From the NCBI GenBank assembly GCA_938041595.1, contig CALITN010000181.1, positions 1-17,673 on the forward strand: a stretch of DNA of 17,673 nucleotides, written 5' to 3'. This document shows positions 1 to 6,673 of the stretch, piece by piece; positions within the stretch are counted from its first letter, which is position 1; every line of letters begins with the position of its first letter. Source of the stretch: an uncultured Flavobacteriaceae bacterium (GTDB taxonomy: Bacteria > Bacteroidota > Bacteroidia > Flavobacteriales > Flavobacteriaceae). The notes under the pieces were generated by a model. The model was not told the DNA's origin and did no database searches. It saw nothing but the letters and a program-made list of their open reading frames with translations. The position numbers were made by a program, and so were the translations under genes.

Positions 1-163
1 GAGAATGATTTGTATAAATCAGCTCTTGAGATCCTTCATAGGTGAAGTCTTTGACGTTCATTTCAACGTTCATTTTATAGTCAACCTCTTGCTGCCAATA
101 TGTTTGAGCAAGGGTAGCGCTAAAAAAGAAGCAAGCGGTAATCGTAAAACAAATATTTTTCAT
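1..163 (-). CDS. M1-family (aminopeptidase N-like) metallopeptidase, N-terminal fragment cut by the window edge
   Basis: The reverse strand from an ATG at 163-161 reads 54 codons to the left edge without a stop. Residues 1-20 are a clear signal peptide (MKNICF start, hydrophobic core, then SATLAQ with likely cleavage before or after the Gln). The next stretch, TYWQQEVDYKMNVEMNV, followed by KDFTYEGSQELIYTN, is the opening of flavobacterial M1 peptidases: first beta-strands of the N-terminal domain, with the YWQQ-VDY signature. The zinc motif HExxH would lie outside the window and is not seen. The start is 43 bases after the stop of the S8 peptidase on the same strand, so the two are probably co-transcribed and both work on proteins in the envelope. 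Family assignment rests on the N-terminal signature only; an unrelated secreted protein cannot be fully excluded. Confidence 0.72.
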   Translation of the reverse strand, partial: MKNICFTITACFFFSATLAQTYWQQEVDYKMNVEMNVKDFTYEGSQELIYTNHS

Positions 164-206
164 CTGAACTGTAGTTGCTGTTTGTTGTAGCGGTTTTATA
201 AGCATT

Positions 207-1763
207 TTATTTTGAGGCGTAAAGTAAGGCATTGTATAGGTTGACTAATTTACCGCTTTTGGAGTAAAAATCAGGACTGTGGGTTTCGTATCCAGAAGGC
301 ACCGTTAATTTACTGTACATAGGCACTCCTGACTTAAGGATAATCTTCTTAACCTTTTCTGCAGAATACTTCGGATAAAAAGAGCGTAATACGGCAGCGA
401 CACCACTAACATAGGGGGCAGCCATTGAGGTTCCATCAAAGCGTTCGTAGCCTTCACCAGCAGTGGAGGAATAAATCTTATAGCCTGGCGCAAAGACATC
501 TACTGAGACATTTCCATAGTTGGAAAACTCAGCGACAAGGTTTTCACCATAGGTCCATGTACTTGCTCCAACAGTGATAACATTTTTTGAAATTTCCTTC
601 CCTTCAGCAAAATCATTGGGGAAGTTGGGCTGTTTGTTTGGGTTTATATTGGCATTTTCATTTCCGGCGGAATGCACAAAAAGAACATCGTTTACAGCGG
701 CATATTGAATGGCATCGTGTACCCAGTCTGCATGGGGAGAATAGCCCTTCCCAAAACTGGCATTGATGACTTTGGCTCCGTTATCCACAGCATATCGTAT
801 GGCTAGAGCAATGTCTTTGTCGTATTCGTCTCCGTTGGGAACAGCCCGAATAGCCATCAGCTTAACGTTTTTAGCAACACCAACCGTTTTGCCACCCACA
901 ATACCACTTACATGGGTTCCGTGATCAATATCGGTTTTTTCCGGGCCTTGAACACGCGCATCGCCATACTGGCGATCGTTGAGATTGTCAGGATCATCTC
1001 CAACAACAGAACGCTCTTCAAAGTCCGGGTTGTGATGATAGTCTAGAGCATCTCGATATTGCTTAATGGCTTTTTTTAGGATGGCATCTGTAATCTCAAC
1101 ATTTTCTACATAGCTCATTATGGCGATGGCTTCTGAAAGTTCTTGCTGCATCGGTCGAATATTTCTTGCCGCATCCAAGTCGATGGTTTTGCTTCCTAAG
1201 GCTTTTCTTATTATTTGGCGGGATTTGGGAATTTGATCCTCCAAAAAGAGAAAGTTTGCCAATTGAATTTTGTATTTATTGCGTTCCTTCTGCCGTTTTT
1301 TTTCATAGAATTCAAAAGCATCGGAACCGGGATCTTCCTTTTTTTGTAAACGAATATATTCCAAGTTTTCATTTTGTAATTCTCCAAGAAAATTCCAGCC
1401 ATAGACGTCATCAACATAACCATTTTGATCGTCGTCAATTTGATTATTGGGGATTTCATCTTGATTGATCCAAATGTTGGAAGCCAATTCAGGGTGTTGG
1501 ATGTCCACACCTGAGTCAATGATTGCAACAACGACCTCTACCCCTTTTTTCTCTTGGATGAGCTCGGAATATGCTCTTTTGATGGAGATTCCAGGAGTTT
1601 GATTTTGAACCAAATCAAGTTTGGCCCATTGGTTTTTTTGGGATGTTGAAAGTTCGGTTTCTAAGGGTTTTTGGGTAGAGACGACGACAGGCTCTCCTTT
1701 AAAGCGAACCCCCGCACAGGAGACCAGCAAGATTCCTAAGAGGAGTAATAATTGTCTTTTCAT
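207..1763 (-). CDS. S8-family (subtilisin-like) serine peptidase, lipoprotein with large insertion
   Basis: The 518-residue protein is a predicted envelope endopeptidase. Residues 1-16 form a lipoprotein signal (MKRQ, leucine run, lipobox LVSC with Cys16), so it is probably membrane-anchored. The catalytic triad is complete: Asp83 in AIIDSGVD, His281 in DHGTHVSG, and Ser446 in DGTSMAAP; the oxyanion Asn368 is in SAGNEN. The Asp-to-His distance is about 198 residues, far more than the roughly 30-40 of classical subtilisins. The extra block (about 95-275) begins with an acidic D/N-rich segment (about 101-119) that resembles a metal-binding loop, then a charged, probably helical region. No separate inhibitor-type propeptide is evident. 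It lies 58 bases after the MBL-fold gene and 43 bases before the M1 peptidase gene, consistent with an operon. Family assignment is secure; the substrate is unknown. Confidence 0.95.
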   Translation of the reverse strand: MKRQLLLLLGILLVSCAGVRFKGEPVVVSTQKPLETELSTSQKNQWAKLDLVQNQTPGISIKRAYSELIQEKKGVEVVVAIIDSGVDIQHPELASNIWINQDEIPNNQIDDDQNGYVDDVYGWNFLGELQNENLEYIRLQKKEDPGSDAFEFYEKKRQKERNKYKIQLANFLFLEDQIPKSRQIIRKALGSKTIDLDAARNIRPMQQELSEAIAIMSYVENVEITDAILKKAIKQYRDALDYHHNPDFEERSVVGDDPDNLNDRQYGDARVQGPEKTDIDHGTHVSGIVGGKTVGVAKNVKLMAIRAVPNGDEYDKDIALAIRYAVDNGAKVINASFGKGYSPHADWVHDAIQYAAVNDVLFVHSAGNENANINPNKQPNFPNDFAEGKEISKNVITVGASTWTYGENLVAEFSNYGNVSVDVFAPGYKIYSSTAGEGYERFDGTSMAAPYVSGVAAVLRSFYPKYSAEKVKKIILKSGVPMYSKLTVPSGYETHSPDFYSKSGKLVNLYNALLYASK

Positions 1764-1821
1764 AAGGCTGAATTTATATAGGCAAACAGATCAAACGTCA
1801 CATTACGATTAGACGATAGTT

Positions 1822-2676
1822 TTATGAAAATAAATTTTTAAATGCATGCGTTTCATTCCGTCGGACACCTTTTTCTGTTTGCTGCACTGTAATCACTTCA
1901 TTTAGAGGATCGTGTTCTAGGAACAAAAACCAATTTTCGTCTGCAGCGCGTTGCAAGATCAGACTTTTTTCTTCCAAAGTCAATAGGGGTCGTGTATCGT
2001 AGCCCATGATATAGGGAAGGGGGATGTGCCCAGCAGTGGGTAACAAATCGGCAGCGAAAAGGAGGGTTTCTCCTTGGTATTCTAGTTTGGGAAGCAATTG
2101 CTTTTCGGTATGACCGTCCACGATCAAAAAATCGACGCCTAAGGGCGTATTTACCAATTCTTTATCCGTGCCGTTTAGAAATTGAAGCTGTCCACTTTCC
2201 TGAATGGGACGAATATTCTCAGGAAGAAAAGAGGCTTTTTCTCTGGGGTTGGGATTCGTGGCCCAGTTCCAATGGTCCTGATGACACCAGAAGTGCGCAT
2301 TGGGAAAAGCTGGAACCAGCATACCATCGGGTCGTTGCTCAATAGCTCCTCCACAGTGATCAAAGTGAAGGTGTGTAAAAACAACATCGGTGATATCATT
2401 CTTAGAAAACCCAAAAGCAGCCAAAGAGTTTTCTAGAGAATGATTGCCCCACAGGGCATAATGGCTAAAAAATTTTTCAGACTGTTTGGTGCCCAATCCG
2501 GTATCGATAAGGATCAGACGGTTATCTTTTTCAATCAAAAGTGAACGAGCAGCCATATCAATACGATTGTGGGCGTCTGGGGGATTGGTTCGCTCCCAAA
2601 GAACTTTTGGAACAACGCCAAACATCGCTCCACCGTCCAATTTAAAATTTCCGGTTTCTATCGGATAAAGGGTCAT
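1822..2676 (-). CDS. MBL-fold metallohydrolase, YtnP/lactonase-like
   Basis: The 284-residue cytoplasmic protein (no signal peptide) has the full metallo-beta-lactamase zinc set. Residues 101-110 read THLHFDHCGG, giving His102, His104, Asp106 and His107. His189 lies in DGHT, Asp220 in AADLLPT, and His265 in EHDP. The N-terminus (GGAMFGVVPKVLWER, about 15-29) is typical of the YtnP group, some of whose members hydrolyse N-acyl-homoserine lactones; that activity is not shown by sequence here, and general lactone or ester hydrolysis is equally possible. The start ATG at 2676-2674 gives the expected family N-terminus. It follows sulP by 46 bases and precedes the S8 peptidase gene by 58, all on one strand, so it may be transcribed from the uspA promoter. 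Nothing in the sequence links its reaction to the transporter. Confidence 0.9.
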   Translation of the reverse strand: MTLYPIETGNFKLDGGAMFGVVPKVLWERTNPPDAHNRIDMAARSLLIEKDNRLILIDTGLGTKQSEKFFSHYALWGNHSLENSLAAFGFSKNDITDVVFTHLHFDHCGGAIEQRPDGMLVPAFPNAHFWCHQDHWNWATNPNPREKASFLPENIRPIQESGQLQFLNGTDKELVNTPLGVDFLIVDGHTEKQLLPKLEYQGETLLFAADLLPTAGHIPLPYIMGYDTRPLLTLEEKSLILQRAADENWFLFLEHDPLNEVITVQQTEKGVRRNETHAFKNLFS

Positions 2677-2722
2677 TATAAATTGATGATAATCCTGATG
2701 AAATTACAAATTAAGTTGCGAA

Positions 2723-4939
2723 TCAATCGCCCTGCTTTTCCAAAATCAGATAGAACTCCCGAGCAAAGCTCAGCAAGGCTTTGATTTCGGAAACGCTGGC
2801 GGAACGATCTCTTCCTTTGATCAGGATTTTTTTGCCATTGGATTCAACGTGATAAATAGGGTGGCTTTCAAAGAAGAAGACGACTTCTTTGGTGAAAAAT
2901 GCCTTGATGGCTTTTTTGTCTTCACCACTTAAGAAAAAGCGTTTGGAAAAGTCTGGAAAGGCTTCAAAATTTAAATCTTCAATGCCTGTGAGCTGGTATA
3001 AGGGCGTAAGAAAACTTTCGCGATCCAGAACAAAAACAGGTAAGGGCAGCGGGGAATCGATAAGCAAAAAGGAAGAGTTGAGGTCTTCCTTGGTAATAAA
3101 AATCCCTTCACTAAAAGAAAGGTCAAAGAATGAAAATGTTTTTTTTGGACTTGTGAGACGATTGGAGGAAAAGTTAAACTGTCGGGTTTTGAAAAACAAA
3201 AAACGATCAATTCCATTGCTTTTTTGATCTACTTGTGGGTTGTATTGCCATCCTAAGTCCAAGGCCAGTTCGCGAAGTGAATCTTGTCTTTTGGTAAAGT
3301 TGTCGCCCAAGCGTAATATATTGGGAACAGGATTAAAACGCCGAACCGAAAAAGGGTGAGCCGCTACGGACTCGTGGACATCTAATCCAATAATTTCAAA
3401 ATTTCCATCTTTACGACTAAAACTATCTCGGTAGTCATTGAGCCCTTCCATAACGGTATGATCGACAAAGTCAGACAGGGAAAAGTCCACGATAGCATGT
3501 TCGTTTTGTGGAATTTCATCTAATTTGGCTTTCAAGCGGTAGAAGTTCAAAAAAGTGCAGAAGTGTTTTACACTGACGAAATAGGTTTTGCTTTCTTGTT
3601 CTTGATACATCAGGACATTAGGCTTGAGAAGATTTCGGCTGAAAAGGCCGAGACCTTTGGTCAAGAAAAGATGCACTAGAAAAGTGGCCAGAATTCCAGC
3701 TCCAATCCCACTAATCAGATTGGTATAAAGAGTGACCCCAAGGGTCACGGCAAAAATTAAGGCTTGTTCTTTACCAATCCGATAGATTCGCAAAAGGTTT
3801 TCAGGAGTGGCCAACTTATATCCTGTATAAACAAGAATGGCCGCCAAGGCGGGTAAGGGAATACGCTGAATTTGTGGCCCAAAAAGGAGGACGAAAAGAA
3901 CTAAGAAAAAAGCATGGAAAAAGTTGGCCGAACGATTGGTTCCACCATTGTTGACATTGACTGAGGAACGGGCAATAACCGTAACCACATTGAGCCCTCC
4001 CAGAAACCCACTGACAATAGAAGCCAAGCCCAGTGCACGCAAGTCTTTGTTGTTATTGGATCGTCTTTTTAGGGGGTCTAATTTATCCACCGCTTTGATA
4101 CTCAATAAGGATTCGATGCTTGCAATAAGCGTTATACTTAATACCACACCCCAAAAGTCAAGCTGTGTGATTTTGCTAAAATTGGGGGAGGGCAGACTTT
4201 GTATAAGATCGCTTGGTAGTTGGATGAGTAAAGCAGGATCTAGGGGCTGAGGTTGTTGAAGTATCAGCTCGTAGTAATAACTTAAAGCAATGGTAGCTAC
4301 CACCACCCACATTGGTGCAGGGATCAGGTGAAATAAAGGATTTCGAATTCGTGCGTATAGAAAAAGAAAAACAAAACTGGCAACACCAATGACAGGAGCT
4401 AAGAGTTGCTCTGCAGTTAGAGTCCTAAGCTGTTGTACTGATTCTGGAAAAGCAGAAAGTTGCGCCAAGGTACTTCCGCTAACACTGGTGATTCCCAGCA
4501 TGACATGGAATTGTTTGGCAAGGATACCAATACCAATAGCGGCGAGCATTCCCTGTAAGGCTGAAGCAGGAAAAAACTCACTTAAGGCCCCCAAGCGAAA
4601 CAGTCCGAACAGGAATAACAATACCCCTGAAAAAATAATGGCAGCAAGAGTAAAATAATAGCCTTGAAGGGGATCGCCCTCACCTAAGACAGTAATGGCA
4701 CCGAGCAAAACAATTACCAAGCCATTCCCAGGCCCTGTGATGGTCAGGGATGAGCCTCCGAAAAGGGCAACAACCATACCGCCACATATGGCAGAGATAA
4801 CCCCAGCGATGGGAGGAGCTTCCGAAGCTAATGCCAATCCAAGACACAATGGTAAAGCAATCAAGGATACCACAAAACCAGAGAAGATGTTTTGAGGGAG
4901 TGTTTTGGCAAACACCCCGATGGAATTGTTTTTACTCAT
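2723..4939 (-). CDS. SulP-family inorganic anion transporter with STAS-like and extra C-terminal domain
   Basis: The 738-residue inner-membrane transporter probably carries bicarbonate or sulfate. Residues about 15-435 hold the SulP membrane domain: many hydrophobic helices, the early signature ALASEAPPIAGVISAICGG (36-54), then GGSSLTITGPG (61-71). The predicted cytoplasmic part starts near 445. Residues about 452-540 look like a divergent STAS domain (strand-helix pattern with HAIVDFSLSDFVDHTV at 481-496). A further domain of about 135 residues (about 601-735) follows, which I cannot name; it has LLIDSPLPLPVFVLDRESF and DFSKRFFLSGEDKKAI segments. Marine Bacteroidota SulP proteins are often linked to bicarbonate uptake, but no carbonic anhydrase gene is visible here, so the anion stays open. 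Its first 8 bases overlap the end of the upstream uspA gene, which suggests translational coupling to the stress protein. Confidence 0.93.
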   Translation of the reverse strand: MSKNNSIGVFAKTLPQNIFSGFVVSLIALPLCLGLALASEAPPIAGVISAICGGMVVALFGGSSLTITGPGNGLVIVLLGAITVLGEGDPLQGYYFTLAAIIFSGVLLFLFGLFRLGALSEFFPASALQGMLAAIGIGILAKQFHVMLGITSVSGSTLAQLSAFPESVQQLRTLTAEQLLAPVIGVASFVFLFLYARIRNPLFHLIPAPMWVVVATIALSYYYELILQQPQPLDPALLIQLPSDLIQSLPSPNFSKITQLDFWGVVLSITLIASIESLLSIKAVDKLDPLKRRSNNNKDLRALGLASIVSGFLGGLNVVTVIARSSVNVNNGGTNRSANFFHAFFLVLFVLLFGPQIQRIPLPALAAILVYTGYKLATPENLLRIYRIGKEQALIFAVTLGVTLYTNLISGIGAGILATFLVHLFLTKGLGLFSRNLLKPNVLMYQEQESKTYFVSVKHFCTFLNFYRLKAKLDEIPQNEHAIVDFSLSDFVDHTVMEGLNDYRDSFSRKDGNFEIIGLDVHESVAAHPFSVRRFNPVPNILRLGDNFTKRQDSLRELALDLGWQYNPQVDQKSNGIDRFLFFKTRQFNFSSNRLTSPKKTFSFFDLSFSEGIFITKEDLNSSFLLIDSPLPLPVFVLDRESFLTPLYQLTGIEDLNFEAFPDFSKRFFLSGEDKKAIKAFFTKEVVFFFESHPIYHVESNGKKILIKGRDRSASVSEIKALLSFAREFYLILEKQGD

Positions 4940-5786
4940 GGGGTTCAGGTGCTATGATTAAAACATTGGTAGGGAGTTCATTTAGAATATGTTCCAAATC
5001 TTTTGGGAACAAACGATGCCAAAAACGGCTTTCCTCTTGTGCGTTCATTACTAGGAGATCGGCACGCATCAGTCGGGCGTAGTGCCCTATCGAATAACCT
5101 CTTCGTCCAAAAATACTTTGAGATTGAGTTTTTATACCTTGTTTTTTTGTTTCTGGGATTTCTTTTAGAATGTCTTGTACACGTCGTTCTTCTTGGCGAT
5201 TTAGTTTTTGTTTTCGTAAGGTAGCTTGACGTAAACTTCTGTCGTCGCTTACGGCTATTTTTATCTCCGACCGATTGATCTCTTCGACGAGTGTTATTTT
5301 TTGGGTTTTTAGTGCTTGGGCTACTTCATAGGCTTTCTCTACAGTATGTTGTGTATGAGGACTATCAAATCCATTGACAACCATATGCTGACAAGGGATG
5401 CGCTCTACTGATGGATGCAGCATCAAAAGAACAGAACAAGGGGCTTTTCGGGTCACTTTCCGGGCAATGGAACCGAGATAATAACGCAGCATATTCTCAC
5501 GTTTTAAGGCTCCCAGCAAAAGCAAATCAACCTTCTCTTTTTCACAGGTAGCAACAATTACATCGTTAGGGCTACCCACTTTCCAAACAACAGATTGTTT
5601 TTTGGGACCTTTCGGAAGGGAGGCCAATAACTGCTCAAATTCTTGTTCTTTTTGCGTGGTTTTCTCTCCTACATGAAGGAAAATAATTTCGGCATCAAAC
5701 TGAAGAGCTAAGCGAGCAGCCTCAAATATATTCGCCTTTAGATTCGGCGAAAAAGCAAATCCAATCAATACTTTCCTAAACACCAT
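4932..5786 (-). CDS. Tandem universal stress protein (UspA family)
   Basis: The 284-residue soluble protein has two Usp folds. Domain 1 (about 4-122) starts KVLIGFAFSPNLKANIFEAARLA and ends with LLGALKRENMLRYYLGS (90-106) and APCSVLLM (115-122). This resembles the nucleotide-binding motif G-x2-G-x9-G-S/T, but the second Gly is replaced by Lys95, so ATP binding is uncertain. Domain 2 (about 134-280) keeps VNGFDSP at its start and LPTNVLIIAP at its end, has a long charged linker helix, and lacks a recognisable nucleotide motif. It is the first gene of a minus-strand run and overlaps sulP by 8 bases. That layout suggests it regulates or accompanies the SulP transporter, as Usp-type proteins often sit beside ion transporters; that role is inference. 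The ATG at 5786-5784 is the only sensible start. Confidence 0.9.
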   Translation of the reverse strand: MVFRKVLIGFAFSPNLKANIFEAARLALQFDAEIIFLHVGEKTTQKEQEFEQLLASLPKGPKKQSVVWKVGSPNDVIVATCEKEKVDLLLLGALKRENMLRYYLGSIARKVTRKAPCSVLLMLHPSVERIPCQHMVVNGFDSPHTQHTVEKAYEVAQALKTQKITLVEEINRSEIKIAVSDDRSLRQATLRKQKLNRQEERRVQDILKEIPETKKQGIKTQSQSIFGRRGYSIGHYARLMRADLLVMNAQEESRFWHRLFPKDLEHILNELPTNVLIIAPEPHE

Positions 5787-5967
5787 AGTTAACTCGCTTT
5801 TGCGAATTACAATATAATAATTTACGAATGCATCTGAGAAAGCTGCGGCGAATTAATCTTGCCCCATGTTTTTAATGGGGTAAAATGTTGATTTCAATCA
5901 GCCAGCGGTTGAAAGATACGCCTCGGCTGTGCGGTTTTTATTTTGAAATAGACAAGGACTTTCGGTA
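5787..5967. other. Intergenic spacer with two small inverted repeats
   Basis: This 181-base gap separates the subunit 3-like gene from uspA; both genes are on the minus strand. It should therefore hold the end of one transcript and the promoter of the uspA-sulP run. Two dyads are visible. One is CCCCAT/ATGGGG at 5862-5867 and 5875-5880, with a 7-base loop. The other is an imperfect stem, CAGCCAGCG against CGCCTCGGCTG (5899-5907 and 5919-5929, two bulges). Neither is followed by a U-run in the minus direction. The second is followed by a T-run on the plus strand, where no gene needs termination. I cannot point to a convincing TAnnTTTG promoter here. No credible gene is seen. Confidence 0.4.
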
Positions 5968-6669
5968 CTAGCGAATCAAATTACCCTGATCATCCCATTG
6001 GGCAACGTCATTCCTTTTGTGGATGTCTAAAAAGTGACCTATCCATTTGGGGTCGTATTCCATTTGGTGCTCTTTTAGGACATCATTGGGAACACCATCC
6101 CAAATATTGGGTTGATTGCCTTGGTAGCCTAAATCTTTGATACCAACTTCTGAGGTGAAATAACCCGTGACGACCAAATTTCGCATTAAAGTAAAAAACT
6201 CAGATTGTTCCAGAAGTTCCTCGGTTACGGTATCTGGATAGGCGATGGGGTCGATGAGTTGCTGTTTTTGCTTTTCCTCCGTCTTGACAAAAGAGAGGTT
6301 AAACTCTGATAGTGCCCTTTGGTTTAAGGCGGTGAGTCCTCCCTTCAAAGGCTCTTGAAAATCGGGAAAGTCTTTGGCCATAAACTCAATAAAATCAGGA
6401 ACCTCTGCTTTTTCGATATCCCCAACCTCATTGGCGGGCAGAATAAAATGACCCAATTGGATAATCATAGCCATTTCCTCTTGTGAAAAAAACTGTTGTG
6501 AAAGAAGATGGTTGTCATATTCAATTTCCTGGGGAGTGCGACCGTATTTGTACTTCCAAAGACTTTTAACAACAGCCTCTTTTTTTTCAGCCCAGTCGCA
6601 TCCAGTTAATAAAAGCCCAGTCGCCAGTGTACCCGTTGCCATATATTTTATGCTATCTCTTCGATTCAT
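5968..6669 (-). CDS. Gluconate 2-dehydrogenase subunit 3-like protein (small subunit of a GMC dehydrogenase), Tat lipoprotein
   Basis: The 233-residue protein is the probable small subunit partner of the GMC oxidoreductase. I start it at the ATG at 6669-6667 because this gives MNRRDSIKYMATGTLATG, a twin-arginine signal running into the lipobox LLTGC (Cys24). The open frame continues upstream to 6786, but that extension lies inside the GMC gene and would bury the signal. The mature part has the family pattern: FFSQEEMAMIIQLGHFILPA, then VPDFIEFMAKDFPDF, and a C-terminal FFTLMRNLVVTGYFTSEVG followed by GYQGNQP. In gluconate 2-dehydrogenase and bacterial FAD-glucose dehydrogenase complexes, this kind of subunit carries the Tat signal for the signal-less catalytic subunit. 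Only 4 bases separate it from the GMC stop, so the two are almost certainly co-translated. No cytochrome subunit gene is next to it. Confidence 0.9.
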   Translation of the reverse strand: MNRRDSIKYMATGTLATGLLLTGCDWAEKKEAVVKSLWKYKYGRTPQEIEYDNHLLSQQFFSQEEMAMIIQLGHFILPANEVGDIEKAEVPDFIEFMAKDFPDFQEPLKGGLTALNQRALSEFNLSFVKTEEKQKQQLIDPIAYPDTVTEELLEQSEFFTLMRNLVVTGYFTSEVGIKDLGYQGNQPNIWDGVPNDVLKEHQMEYDPKWIGHFLDIHKRNDVAQWDDQGNLIR

Positions 6670-6673
6670 ACGA

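Noticed and set aside
5..190. Open frame on the plus strand at the left edge
   Set aside because: It is antisense to a clear signal peptide and M1-type N-terminus on the minus strand, and its protein shows no recognisable features.
5885..5971. A 28-codon plus-strand frame in the uspA upstream gap
   Set aside because: It is too short to separate from chance, overlaps the end of the subunit 3-like gene on the other strand, and resembles nothing I know.
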